A stretch of DNA of 64,000 nt from Brachionus rotundiformis (Eukaryota > Rotifera > Eurotatoria > Ploima > Brachionidae), in assembly GCA_016802295.1 (NCBI GenBank), contig JAESIW010000115.1, forward strand, positions 1,727,995-1,791,994. Reading direction: 5' to 3'. Every line of letters begins with the position of its first letter. The first letter of the stretch is position 1. The position numbers were made by a program, and so were the translations under genes. The notes under the pieces were generated by a model. It searched no databases. It was not told the DNA's origin and worked only from the letters and a program-made list of their open reading frames with translations. Below are positions 11,951 through 24,323 of the stretch, in pieces.

Positions 11951-13639
11951 TCAATGGCTTCTTTCGTTACTTTCTCGAGGCAGGGAGATAATATCTGGAA
12001 CCGATTTCTGTAAAAAAATAAATTTTATTAAAATTAAAAAATAATAGAAATTCTTTCTTATTAAAAGTTTTTTTACCCATCCACCATTTTTGTATATCCA
12101 GTCACAATACCTATCATGTATGTAATTGGCAGCTATTTCCTTTAATTTAATGACCAGTGCCTGGTTAAGCTCGCCTCTTGGCTTCATACTCCTCACCATT
12201 TGAACACTTCTGTGTATTAGCTCAAAAAGAATGGCAATTTTGTTCCACACCGAATCGTATTTGTTCAAATACTCAATTGCCAATTCATCGAACTTAGAAT
12301 AAGTTGAATTTTGGATAAAATCATGCAGTTTGCTTTCCTCAATTGCCAGATCGCTCATGTCTGTCTTTAAAAGCTTAGAACTAGCTTGACTAATAGTCAA
12401 ATCACTGCATGAGTACAGGTTGTACACAGACTGTTCGTCTTCTTCATCTATATAAGGTATATCTATGAGATCAATACTGGACAGACTTGATTTTTCTTGG
12501 GAAAAATTTGCCGAAGAGTTGGTACATGAAGCAATTTTTTTCAATCGGTCGGCAACTTCTGAGTAAAATTTTTCTTTCAAAATTTCTAAATTGTCCAATT
12601 TGTACGATTCATTAAACTCGGTCAAATCTCTTGACTCAGGCGAGCACTGTTGTTTGGAAGCTTGGTGTTCCAGTGTAATTTGAGGCAGTATTATCTTGGA
12701 CGGCTGTTCGTCTGTAACTACCAATTGAAGTGGACATTGTGTGCCATTTGTTGAGGTGGAATTCGATCTATCCGCTTGTTTACTACTTGAATTATTGTTA
12801 CTTACATTTTTGGCTGTATTGGGACTGTGTCTGAAGCTGAATAGGCGCGAAAATTTAAAATTTGCCTGACTAGTGTCCAATTCATCACTCTTTTTCTCAT
12901 TAATTCTGAACAAATTTCGGAAAAACTTGTTCAATTTACCAGGCTGGTGTTGATTTGGCGAGTTGGTAGATCTATTTTTGGATGATATCCTTGCCGGCAT
13001 AGTTGAATTAAACACAGACATTCTCTTAAAACTTATATGAGATGATTTGGTGAATGTTTCGTCATCTGTTTCTTCATAATCCTTGTCCAAATTGTGCTGG
13101 TTGCTTTTGGATTTCTTTGAGTTGAGTCTAAAAAATGAGTAGGTCTTCTTGGATGGTTCAATCGCTTGAATCTTATCTGTCTTAATATCACTTAAGCTCA
13201 TACTCAATCTCTTGTTATCGTCTCTTTTGTGTTTTTTGGTTCTTTTTTTCACTCCACTTTCTGTGATTGTGGTTTCCAGTGGCGCATCAGTTTGAGTAGT
13301 CAGAACTGAAAGGTCCAATGGATGAAAATTGGTGGCTACGTAATAACTATATGGCCTGGTAGGCTTCAAGTTGTCTTCTTTTACGGGCAATTGAATGGCT
13401 TTTATTTGTTCAGGTGTCTCAGGTGGGGTCTCCAGAACAGTCTGCTCTTTGGTCGATTTGTTCAAGCCCAAGTAGGAAGAGATAAACGAAGATGATGACG
13501 AATTTGTGATCGAATATTCTGAACTGGTAATGCCAAGTAATGTTGGTGGCAGTTCCAAGTCACTCTGTTTCATTTCTGGCATATCTGCGGACTTTTTAAT
13601 AAACTCTTCAATTAATTTATAAGCATCACACTCGCTCAT
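11951..13639 (-). CDS. Large Bcl-2 family protein with BH1-like and BH2 motifs, Bcl-G-like layout
   Basis: The N-terminal ~420 residues are Ser/Thr/Asn-rich and look disordered, with basic patches (KKRTKKHKRDD). The C-terminal ~100 residues are helical and end in two Bcl-2 signatures. VWNKIAILFELIHRSVQMV corresponds to BH1 (NWGRIVAFFEF in Bcl-2), and YIHDRYCDWIYKNGGW corresponds to BH2 (WIQDNGGW). A 69-bp intron at 12008-12076 follows GGW; although it stays open, it has clean GT..AG ends. Spliced, the protein ends GGWKSVPDIISLPRESNERSH at about 539 residues, with no transmembrane tail. A possible BH3-like helix is KFYSEVADRLKKIA, but it lacks the usual Gly-Asp. A long N-terminus, BH2 and no membrane anchor recall vertebrate BCL2L14 (Bcl-G). 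Whether it promotes or blocks apoptosis cannot be read from sequence. The start at 13639 (MSECDAYKLIEEF) is the first in-frame Met. Confidence 0.72.
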   Translation of the reverse strand: MSECDAYKLIEEFIKKSADMPEMKQSDLELPPTLLGITSSEYSITNSSSSSFISSYLGLNKSTKEQTVLETPPETPEQIKAIQLPVKEDNLKPTRPYSYYVATNFHPLDLSVLTTQTDAPLETTITESGVKKRTKKHKRDDNKRLSMSLSDIKTDKIQAIEPSKKTYSFFRLNSKKSKSNQHNLDKDYEETDDETFTKSSHISFKRMSVFNSTMPARISSKNRSTNSPNQHQPGKLNKFFRNLFRINEKKSDELDTSQANFKFSRLFSFRHSPNTAKNVSNNNSSSKQADRSNSTSTNGTQCPLQLVVTDEQPSKIILPQITLEHQASKQQCSPESRDLTEFNESYKLDNLEILKEKFYSEVADRLKKIASCTNSSANFSQEKSSLSSIDLIDIPYIDEEDEQSVYNLYSCSDLTISQASSKLLKTDMSDLAIEESKLHDFIQNSTYSKFDELAIEYLNKYDSVWNKIAILFELIHRSVQMVRSMKPRGELNQALVIKLKEIAANYIHDRYCDWIYKNGGWVKKLLIRKNFYYFLILIKFIFLQKSVPDIISLPRESNERSH

Positions 13640-16600
13640 TATTATTTAAACAAATATAAAATTTATTTTCTGTATGTATAATGGTTTGTTGATATTTTTT
13701 TTTATGTAAAACACATTCTTGACTAAAGCATGATTTTTCTAAAAAATAAAAACATAAGTGATGGTCGGCAAATTTTAATTTTTGATTAAATATTTTATTT
13801 TTTTTTAAACCAGCCATTACCATATCTTATCAGAAACTAAAAACTAAAAAAATAAATTATTTTTTTTGTTGTATTCGTAATTTAAATCTGGCTCCATCTA
13901 GTCTAAATATTATTTTTTATTAAAATACAGAAAAAAATTTTAAATTCAAAATTTGAACAATAATTTAAGCAAATATTAATCTTTGGTTTAAATAAAGGCT
14001 TATTTAATTTGGTTTTATTTGGTCAATTTTTGGATCTAGATGACCACCGAAAACAAGCTATTAATCTCTTTGGAAATTAGTGTGTCATGAAACTTGGGAT
14101 ATCTTAAATGCTTATTTATTTATTTATTTCTTCATTAGAATAAGATAGCTCAATTAGTCCAGCTGCTACGAATGATTAGTTGAGCGAGTCTGCTCGCATC
14201 TGAAAACATTGGCATCTATCTGATGAATAGCTGGCTATTATAAGCACTAAATAGTTCGATATACCGACCTGATTTCTAACTTTTATCTTAAATAGATAAA
14301 GTTTGAAATTTGGCCAGCACTAAAGCCGAAAATTCCTAGCCACAAAGTTAAACTTTATTTGGAATGGAATAATATAATTTTTTTTTATTTAAAAAAGTTA
14401 TTACTCAAATAAAAAACACAAAATTTAACAATCACACTTGACTTAAAGTATTAAGACAAATATCCAAGCACTTGAGACACCACAATATTCAAACTAGACA
14501 CAATCTATATTTCTTACAAAATCTTTATAAAGATTTGTTTTTTGATTAAAAATTGTAAAGGTGTTTGTATTTTTCACTCAAGCATTCATTTAAATTTTCT
14601 AATCGATCTATTGCGCAATCTTCTTCACATCTAAGTACTTGATTGTATTTGGTTTAAGCTGTAAATCTAATATTTACCCTATCACTTAGATAATCAATAA
14701 CATATGAGCAGAAAGCTTCTAAGTTGCTAATTGTAAATACCAATTTGTCTCTACTTTCGAGACACGAGGTTATTCTATCTTTCTATCAATATTTATTTTG
14801 ATGCCTTGAAGTTGTTGGTTAGAAAAAATAAGATAAATCTTGAAAAATCAATTGAAAAAAAATGTTTGGCTAGTAACTTTTGCATTACTAAACGCTAAAT
14901 AAATTCTATCTTTTACTAATTTTAAATTAACAAAATACACAATCATACTCTCAATCATAAGCATAATTTTTTTTTCATATAAGGCTCTTGGTGTTAGTAT
15001 AAATGATTTAAAATTTTATAATGAATTTTTTAAGAGTATTTTACTCATTATTCTTTTATACAAAGTAAATAAAAAGTCTTGGCTCTTTCTAGGAAAAAAA
15101 GGTGAACAAATTAAGTTGAAAGAAAACAAAATAAATTTAAAAAAAAAATTTAAATAAATAGCTCTTGGGCAAAATTAATTGACAAAAACAAATTTAATCA
15201 ATTTGATGCTTTTGATATCTTGATTGAATATGATGTTTTTATAAAACATAACAAATGGTCAACGAATTTTCCAAAAAATTCTCAAAATTATTTGCCATAA
15301 GCTTTAAGAATATAAGCTAAGTCTCAATTTAAACAAAGTTGACGGATTCTCTAATTAACAACAAAAATATTTTTAAATATTGAAATTTAGAAAGAAAAAT
15401 ATCTAAATTTAAATTTAAAATTAATTAATTTAAAATAATCTTGCAATTAAATTTTGCATTTAAAAAATAAACAATTATTATTAATCACAACGGGAGATTC
15501 ATCATTTGGTTAAAAAATAACTTAAGAAATTTCAGACCTATTTCGGCTTCTAATTTAAATAACTAATACTTAAGTCATAAAAAAAAAGAGGAAATTTTTT
15601 GTCACGATTTTCTTTTTTTAATTTCTATAGTAATATTTACTCAAACTAATTTTGTAACTAGTTTAATTTTAGATCATATTTTCCCAAACACATTAATAAA
15701 TTTTCCAATATATATATTTATTTTTTTATTTACTTTAGCCATAGTAGAAAATTTAATTAGAAAATTTCTTCTACTAATACCCTAACAAAGCTTTATATAA
15801 ACTCCTAGTTTGTTGTGGTAAAAAAAAACCATCCTGACCATCGTTTCCTGTGATTTATTCTATTTAGCTTCTTTCCCATCAGGTTATTATTTATCTTTTT
15901 GATAAGTTAATAAGTTTAAATAATCTAATTTGATTTATTAGATAATAAAAATTAATATGTATTTAGAGAGATTTTTGATTAATACAATAGATATGTTCCG
16001 CGAAAAATCTATGATTGATAAACACATATTTCGGCAAAATAGACTTGGGCTTTTGAATGGCTTTATCATTTGGCTAATCTTAGAAAGCATGAAATGGAAA
16101 TGATAATGAAAGTAGTTGGTCTAGTGGTTAAAAATTCGAGTAGTCTCGTTTATTTAGACTTAACCACTTGTTTGAATTAACTATTCGAAAATATCAGAAG
16201 CCATTGATTCGAATCGTTTTGATGAGTTTCTCGGCAAATTGATTTAAATCATTAGCCGATAAGATTAAGATACTTCAAATTATGAATACTTTTTTTCTAT
16301 TTATTTTTACTAAAATAATTTTAATAATTAATATTAGTTTAGTCAAGAGCGGCTCTTGGATAAATGACATGAAGCTCTCAAAATCGATTCAAATCAGGCT
16401 AATGATTCGTGGCGGAAATATTTTTTCCTATTCCACAAGATGAATATTTTGCCCCAAAACTAAAAGCTCAGAACTAACTTTTTATATAATTTCTACAAAT
16501 CTAATCATCTATATTTGCCAAATCAATTACTGCCTTAGAATACCAGATCAATTTGTTTAAATCATTAATTCCAACTTGCATCTGACATTTGAATCAGTAG

Positions 16601-19600
16601 AGCAAATTTTCTGATATTTTGAAATAAAAATTAAAATTTATAAACTATTTACTTTTATTATTTGAATTAACAATATCAAATTAAAAATTTGCTACCAAAA
16701 TTTAACAACCCAAGTCTCGGTCTTAAATTTCCGAGATAAGTTATTTTACAACCCATGCTGCCTAAATATTTGCCCGCTACTTTAAACCATAGCAAAATAA
16801 ATTATCAGTCTTAACTTGGCTTAATTACAGGGGAATTTTTTAATAATTATTTTTACTAAAGATAAAATTTGATATTCAAAAAGCATAGATTGGGGCTAAT
16901 TGTTCAAGAACTATTTTTTTAACACGTTTAATTTACACAATACAAAAGCTGTTATAAGATAAATATTTTCATAGCATGACATAACAAGTTTTTACGGTCT
17001 ATTTGCTTCCAGAATGTGACGCAATCGGAACATAATTACAAAGAACAAAAGCATTGAGGAAAAGACTTTAATGGAAATCCGAGTGGTAGACTCGGCATAA
17101 ATTTTAATTTTACATTTGATTAATTTTTAATTAAAACAAGTTTATAACTCATGACTTAAACCTGCTTATTTACTATCCGCTATGTTTGTTATCTTTAATT
17201 TTAAATATCGAATTTTTCGACCCATAAATTTTTTTTTAAAAGTCAAGAAAACAATTGTAGTGGACAAATAGAAAAAGTTATATGACCCAAAATTTGGCTT
17301 GGTTTAAAAATGTTCTCATTGATAATTTGTGGTTTCTTATCTCTGAGCAAGATATAGAGAAAAAAATAGAATTTTTTAGACTAGTGTTTTGGAAAAATTC
17401 GATATAAACCGCATGGAACATTTCTAAAATCGATGCTTATTCATCTTAAAAAAACTCATTAATCTGATAAAAATACTTGCTAATAAAACAAAACAGTTAT
17501 CTCGAACAGATTTTTTATAAATAAGTTTTTTTAATTAATTTTTTTTTCTCAATTTTAACAGTGCATAGATTAAAATTTTGAGTATTTGTTTAATTTTGAT
17601 AGATAAAAAAAAAAGATTTTTTTTGACAGTTTTAAAGATTTTGGTTGATTGAAAAATTCGATGTTGACATGTTTAATTTAGACATTTTGAGTTAGTAGTT
17701 GTCTTAAGTAAATATTTTTTTATGACAATTTTTCTTATCATCTAACTATTTACAAGTAAATATAAAAATAAAATTAATTTTGTTTTAGTTTTTTAGGTTC
17801 TAAATGATTATTTATTAAAAATTTTCTTAGCTCTCCTGCTGTTAACAAACAAATTTAATAATTTTGAAAATGTTTATCTCTGTAAATGAGACAAAAACTT
17901 ATAAAATTCAATTATTGAATCTTAATCCTTGCTAAAAAATATGAAGGTTGCTAGCCAAAATTACCTCTAAGCCATCTGAAAAGAAATTTGCAAAATTCAC
18001 ATTACTCAATTCTTATAATTAAAAAAATACTCTTAGGTCAATTTTAATAAAGCTTATTCAATATTTTAATAAATTTTTAAACCAAAACATATCAATATAG
18101 GTAAAATTAGTTATTAATTGAGACCAGAAATACCAGAAATTTTGATGATACTTTTCACAAATAATTTGCTAAAGAAAAATTATTTACTTTTTATGTCTTG
18201 AAATTTAGACTATCATCATTTTTTACGGTGTTAATAATTTAGAAAATAATTTGATCTATAGAGGTTCATGTCAAAATGGCTTACCTGAATAAAAAACTTA
18301 TCAGTCTTAATGTTTCAATAGAGCTTTGGTTTTGAGTTAATTTATTCTTTTATGGTTAGTTAAACTATTAAATTATTGAATTATTTTTTAATTAAAATAG
18401 AACCCTATCATTCAGTAAATATATTTTCTTTTTAAATCCTATTATAAATAGCTTCATTATCTTGACTAATAATTAGATTATAGGACTTCATATTCGGGGA
18501 AGGAAATTAATAAACTGGTAAAATTATTGTTTGATATTTTCGATTATTAATCTCCTAAATGAAGATCTAATTAATTAGAAAAATGGTTTATTGACTTTTC
18601 ACAAAAAATAAGTTAATTCTTAAAAAGATGATTGTTTTTTTTTCAAAAATTTTAGCTAATCTATTAATATGATACATAAATGAGTTATGATATATAGAGT
18701 TTGAAAATTAAAAATTTTTATTAAGAGATTAAGAATTTTTATGATTTTGGTAGCTTCGCCTGACCATAATAAGCATATTTAAAAATTAATTATCTTATTT
18801 AAAAAAAATGCAAGCAAAATAAATAGTTTTGTTTCTTCATAAAATCAGATATTTATTACAAACTAGTAAATATCTCTTTTAATGAGAAAGTATTGAGGAA
18901 ATACAACAAAAAATGATTTACGGTCATTAACTTTTTTCGAAATTATTTATTTCAGTATCAAGCTAAAATTCGATAAATCGAAATTAATTTTAGATAGCTT
19001 GATCTATATACTTTATTAAAAAAAACTTCTTTTTAAATAAAAGCCTTTTTAAAATCTAATTTATGAAAGTTAATTTTTTTATATTTAAACAATACTTTGG
19101 CAAAAAGAAATCAAGAAAAATAATTAGATCATATTTTTGTATTGATTTCATCTAAAAAATTTAATCAATTTTCGTTTTTTATATTAAATAAGAAATTTTT
19201 CATCCCTTGTTTATCAAGTTCGTCATTTCTTAATATAAAATCATGTACGATTGCTTTATTAATTGTTAATAATTTAAAAAATGGCTTTTTGCAGCTCATT
19301 CTTCAATCATTAATGGTAAAGATTAGAGGAATAATCAAGGATTTTTAAAATTTAAATAGTCTCTGATAAAAAACTTGTCGATAGATAACTTATTTATTTG
19401 AATAGTATTAATATGAGATAATGGTATAAAAATGGGTTTGATGTTGCTATTTATGGTTTTTTAAACAATTATTACTAAAAATAAAACAAATAATGTATTT
19501 AATTTATCTAATAATGACGTAATATTTTTGATAATTGACTAATAAGTAAGCAAGTTTATTTAGGTTTTTTATTTGTTTTGATTTTAAGCTTTTTTGTTGT

Positions 19601-21075
19601 TGATGGAAAGAGTAATTTGAGTCATAAAAAATTTTTAGCTTTATTATAATGATTTTATATTTTTTCACCTTTTCTTTTTATTCATAAACTTAGTTCAAAT
19701 ATTTGCCAATTTTTCAATTTTTAATTTTTATTAATTCGGCAAATTGTTTAAAACGCTGATACCAATTAAATACTTATACACTGAGACGGCTTCTGCACAA
19801 TTCAATTTCATTCACTAGATATTTGTCTATTCATATAAAACTAATAAAAAAAATTTGCTTCAATTTTTCATTTAATCAAACATTTCTGAATATTTTCACA
19901 TTCACTTATTTTTTAAATGGAAAATTTATCAGGCACCAGATTGGATAAAAACCTGAAATTATTTTTGACAAACATAAAAGATCATATGTGAAATACTTGT
20001 AAAAAGCACTCAAGATAAACAAAAAGAAATTTTGAAAATATTTTCAATTTAAATAAAACAATCTTTTAAGAAATACTTGAATTTTTGTTCCGAAAACAAA
20101 AATACATATTTATAAACAACTGATTTATTCGGTTGGTATTTTCAGTTCCAAGCTAAATTTTTATCAGTTCAATTAGAAAAGTAAATGAAGAGTGGCCAAT
20201 TAGCCAGGATCTCTGTTAAGGCACCGCTTATCACTTTGGTCCAATAATTGGTATCTACAAAACGAGGCTTTTCATGTTTACACAGAGAAAAGCAAATACT
20301 CGAAAGTTTGAAAAAACTATTCGGACATAGCAGAATCTAGTTCAGTTCAAATTAACCTATTTTTTAATAAAATAAATTTTAACTTTTTCTTTTTTTCCAA
20401 AAAAAAATAATTAAAATATTTGAGACTATTCGGTCCGAGTCAAATGCTGCATTTCACTTAAGAGAAATTAAGATTTTTCTTTTTTTTTTCTTAAGAATCC
20501 TTGAACAAATGCTTTGAAAAAAAAAATTTTTTTATTTTTTTTAACAGATAATTTTATACTTTTAAGAATAAATTAGTTTGTTAAATTAATGACAAAAACA
20601 CAACTGCAACCACAATAGCCAGTGAGCTTTCAAAATATTTATTTTAAGTATTAAAATTCTGACCTGTTGAATTGTTCTCATTTTTCACGATAAACTTAGA
20701 AAATAATAAAATTTCATTAAAAAATAAAAAATACAAATCACAGGTTTTAATAAAATTTAAACGAGGCCCAACTTATGTGTCTAGATTTCTAGTTAGGCTC
20801 AGACCAAATCAATTTATTAAATTTAGTTCAGCATAAATCTCAGAATCAACTTTTTCTTTGTCAAAAAAAAAAAAATTATGTATTTTTTTAAACTCAACTA
20901 ACAACTCATTACAGGTAAGCTCCAATGTGTTCCAAGCACTATTTCTAATCAAAAACAGCTCAAAAATATTTACGACATAAATATTAACTAATACCTTATA
21001 TAGAAAATAATAAAGAAGAGAGATTTATATTAAATTGGAATGAAAGAAAAATGAGAATATCCTTGTGATTGGACT
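13640..21075. other. Long AT-rich gene-poor region
   Basis: There are 7.4 kb without a coding region I can support. It contains a (TTTA)n run near 14107, and two places with tRNA-like box A and box B words at unusual spacing (around 14146-14262 and 16117-16215), which could be SINE remnants. The open frame at 19142-19348 is low-complexity and not convincing. Promoters of the flanking divergent genes (Bcl-2 family, minus; GT14, plus) must lie at the two ends. Confidence 0.5.
16105..16220 (+). repeat. Possible tRNA-derived SINE remnant
   Basis: TGGTCTAGTGGTTA at 16117-16130 equals the box A region of Glu/Asp-type tRNAs, and GATTCGAATCG at 16205-16215 is close to the box B consensus. The gap of about 75 bases is longer than in a tRNA gene and no cloverleaf forms, so this is not a working tRNA. 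A decayed tRNA-derived SINE is one explanation; chance in a 7-kb AT-rich stretch is the other. Confidence 0.25.
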
Positions 21076-23325
21076 ATGAGAGTAATGCGACAATTTGCGT
21101 TTAAATTTAAGCAAAAGACCAGCTCGCGCCAATTCCGCAGATATGTCCGAGTGTTGACACGCTTGATTCTGATAGCAGTGCTTGTTTGGCTCTTTTTGTT
21201 CGTGTTCTATGCTTTTTTGGCTGAGTTGGAAAAGTATTTGCGCACACAATTCAGACACTTGTTTGCCAGATCGACCGAGGAGTCGGAAAAAATAAAGTTT
21301 CTTCAGTCATATGTGCTGAGTCGTTCCCAAGACGGCCTGGTGCTCAATCCCAAACAGAACAACTTTGAGCTGGCCAAGGTGATCGATCGCAAAACACTGG
21401 AGTTCTTCAAGAAGATCCAACGCGTCAACTATGACGTCAATTGCCAAAGTCTGATCGAATGGGACGAAACAGAGGTGCGCAAGGCCAAGCGTATGCTGTT
21501 CAAGCTGAAAAATTTGAACAATCAACATCTAAGCAGTCTGAATGATAGACAGAATTTGGGCTTCATACCAACCTTGCCAGAGGAGAACTTCCTATTCGAT
21601 GAGACAATGTGCAAGCTGTTCCGGGACCTGCGTGGCTATGATGGCTACAAAATAACCAATTTTGAAAAAAAATTTCCCATTGCCTTTAGCATTTTGACCT
21701 ATAACAACATAGAACAATTTGAACGATTGCTGAAGGCTATTTACAGGCCGCACAATGTCTACTGTGTTCACATAGATGCCAAGAGTCCGCCATTGTTTCA
21801 CCAAGCCATCAAGTCTATCGTGCAGTGTTTCGATAATGTTTTTATTGCCAGTAAGCTTGAGCGTATAGTCTATGCTGGCTACACACGACTTAAAGCAGAC
21901 ATAAACTGTATGAATGATTTGGTCAGTCCCAATTACGACCATCCTGCACTTAAAGGAAAAAATATTACCAACAATTGGAAGTATGTGCTTAATTTGGCAA
22001 GTAGTGAATTCCCGCTCAGGACTAATTATGAACTGGCCAAAATTCTGCACATGTTCAATGGAGCTAATGATATTGAGGTAATGACCAAAATACCATTGAT
22101 CAGAGTTCAGTACAGCTGGAAGCCTAAGAGAGCACAGAATAGCTCGCACGAGTACATGGTTCGCACCAAGCGACTCAAAACTCCCATTCCGCATAATTTC
22201 ACCATTGTAAAAGGTCTAGCTTATTGCTCTTTTAGTAGAAAATTTATAGAATTCGCTTTGAGCAATACCTATGCCAAAAACTTGCTGAAATGGAGCGAGG
22301 ATACATACAGTCCTGACGAATGGTACAATCAGTGTTGAAAAAATATATTTTTAATTAATATTAAATTTTTAATTTAAAGGTACTGGGCTACTCTAAATTA
22401 TAATGTACAATTTAATCCACCTGGTGGATTCAGAGGTGAATATTTAATTTTTATTTTATTTTAAGATTTTTTTTGACAATTGATTTATCAACTTATCAAG
22501 CAATTAAATTTTATTAATATTGATAGATATAAAAATTGAAAGACAATTTTTACTTTAAATTATGCAGTTTTTTTTTTCAAATTAATTTAAGTATATTTAT
22601 ATATAAGCTTTTGAGATTATATAAAAAATAGTATCAATATTTACCTAGTAAAATCATGCAAGAAAAACAAATCTAATAATTGTATTAGAAAATTTTAAAA
22701 TGAAAATGATTTTATTTTATATACTTTCAGCTAAAAATAAAGTTATCTATTTGGCTTTGAAATTAAATAAAATAAATTATATAATTTTCAGCAACACTAA
22801 TTGCTTCAAGGCTTGAGTGCTTTAGTTCATAATATAAACAAACAGTTGTTATGTTGTTACAAAACAAAATAATTTATTAAAGAAAATATTTTTATATATT
22901 TATGTTTTTTGTTGATAGACCCGAAAAGAGAAGCGATTCCAACGAGATCGCGCTACATTGGTTGGAAGAACTCTTATAAATGTATGGGTGAGCTAAGGCA
23001 CAACATATGTGTATTTTCAATCGAAGACTTACCAGAGTTGGTGACTCGAAATGAATTTTTTTTGAACAAATTTCTCCTCGACTACGATCCGGTCTCGTAT
23101 CAATGTATGGAAGAATGGCTAAATTCAAAAGTATCACTTTACCAAACAGTAAATATTATAAACTATTGTAGATTGTTATTTGTTATTCCGTATTCGATAA
23201 ATCCAACTTGTGCTCGTCTTTTGGACACCAAGCTAATTAAAGACAGAAAAAAGCCCACGACAAACAAAAAAATACCGATTCCAAACGTAAAGAAAACGAT
23301 TAATCCCAAAAAAAAAATTAGATAA
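21076..23325 (+). CDS. GCNT: Core-2/I-branching beta-1,6-N-acetylglucosaminyltransferase (GT14 family)
   Basis: This is a type II Golgi enzyme predicted to transfer GlcNAc in beta-1,6 linkage onto O-glycans or polylactosamine. Residues ~25-50 form the membrane anchor (LTRLILIAVLVWLFLFVFYA) after a basic cytoplasmic tail. The GT14 catalytic domain starts at FPIAFSILTYNNIEQFERLL and includes VYCVHIDAKSP, WKYVLNLASSEFPL and the family signature WSEDTYSPDEW-YWATL, followed by VFSIEDLPELV and the C-terminal NKFLLDYDP. Three exons fit the reading frame: 21076-22322, 22380-22435 and 22919-23325. The second encodes only about 18 residues (YWATLNYNVQFNPPGGFR). The protein ends in a Lys-rich tail after the last conserved block, longer than in vertebrate GCNT1. 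Its codon use is visibly more G+C rich in exon 1 than its surroundings. The acceptor (core 2 versus I) cannot be told from sequence. Confidence 0.9.
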
Positions 23326-24323
23326 TTGTTTTTATTTTTTCATTTTATTTTTTAATTATTATTGTTGACTAAAAGATTGTTTTTCAAGTTTTTTTTTCCC
23401 CAAAAAAGAATAAAATTTTCAATTTAACATTTTGTTTTATTATTTTTATTTTTTTTTGAAAAAAATACATTTAACAAACAATCATATTTTATATCTAAGT
23501 TTAGATGCGGACTGGTGTAAGGAATGAAAAACATCATAACAAATAATGAGAATAACTTAAGAGTACACATTTTTAAATGATTTTACATATTTTCCAATCA
23601 AGCTAAGTTTATAAACTGAATGAAACTAATTTGATTTAAGAAATATGTGTAACTGGTATAGATCATTTTAAATTAAATTACGAAAAAAATTATCTTAGGC
23701 ATCTCATGATAGATTATAGTCTTTCTTAAAATTGGTTAGCTAATTATTAATGGTTTTTTAAAAAATAAGCAGTTCAAAAAGGTTCACTTGATATTTGATA
23801 CTAAAAAATAAAATTGATCACCTTGAAAGAGTACAGTGTCAAACAGCAAGATCTTCAACAATTATTTTTACAATTTGTCTTTTTTATGAAAAGGGCGTCC
23901 TTTATCATTAAATTAATTTGATATACAACTGGACAAATTATTTTTAATTCTGTTAAATGATAGATGTGAGAAAACAATTCAAAAAAATCCAAAAAATTGA
24001 TTATTTGAAAAACCAAAAAATTGAAAATTAATTTATCCATTTTACATATGGATAAATTATTATCCTTGATTGTATTTTTAAAATTCATAACTATATAAAG
24101 TAAACTAAATCAAAAAAGTAGTCTAAAATTATAAGTTGATAGCTTATGACAATAAAAAAACAAAACTTGAAAAGCTATTTTTCATATTTTAAGAAACTAT
24201 TTAAGTATTCTTGCAGACAATATTTTCAATACCACTCAAGTTCTTATTTTAAAATTTCAATTAAAAAATAAAACTAAAAAGTCCAAAAATTTGATATTGT
24301 ATTTGAAAAAAATTAATATTTTA
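23326..24323. other. Intergenic stretch between convergent genes
   Basis: This holds the 3' flanks of the GT14 gene (plus) and AATF (minus). It is AT-rich. The open frame at 23855-24088 (minus) is dominated by AT-biased residues, and I do not regard it as a gene. Confidence 0.5.

Noticed and set aside
13626..13823. 65-residue minus-strand frame just upstream of the Bcl-2 family start
   Set aside because: AT-driven composition; it overlaps the start region in another frame and does not join in phase to the main frame. At most it is 5' UTR.
14140..14270. Possible tRNA gene (box A-like and box B-like words)
   Set aside because: No acceptor stem pairing and spacing of about 100 bases; kept only as a weak SINE suggestion.
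19142..19348. 68-residue plus-strand frame in the 7.4-kb gene-poor region
   Set aside because: Low-complexity residues and no recognisable domain or splice partners.
21592..22194. 200-residue minus-strand frame opposite the GT14 gene
   Set aside because: The plus strand encodes conserved GT14 motifs over the same bases; the antisense frame resembles nothing known.
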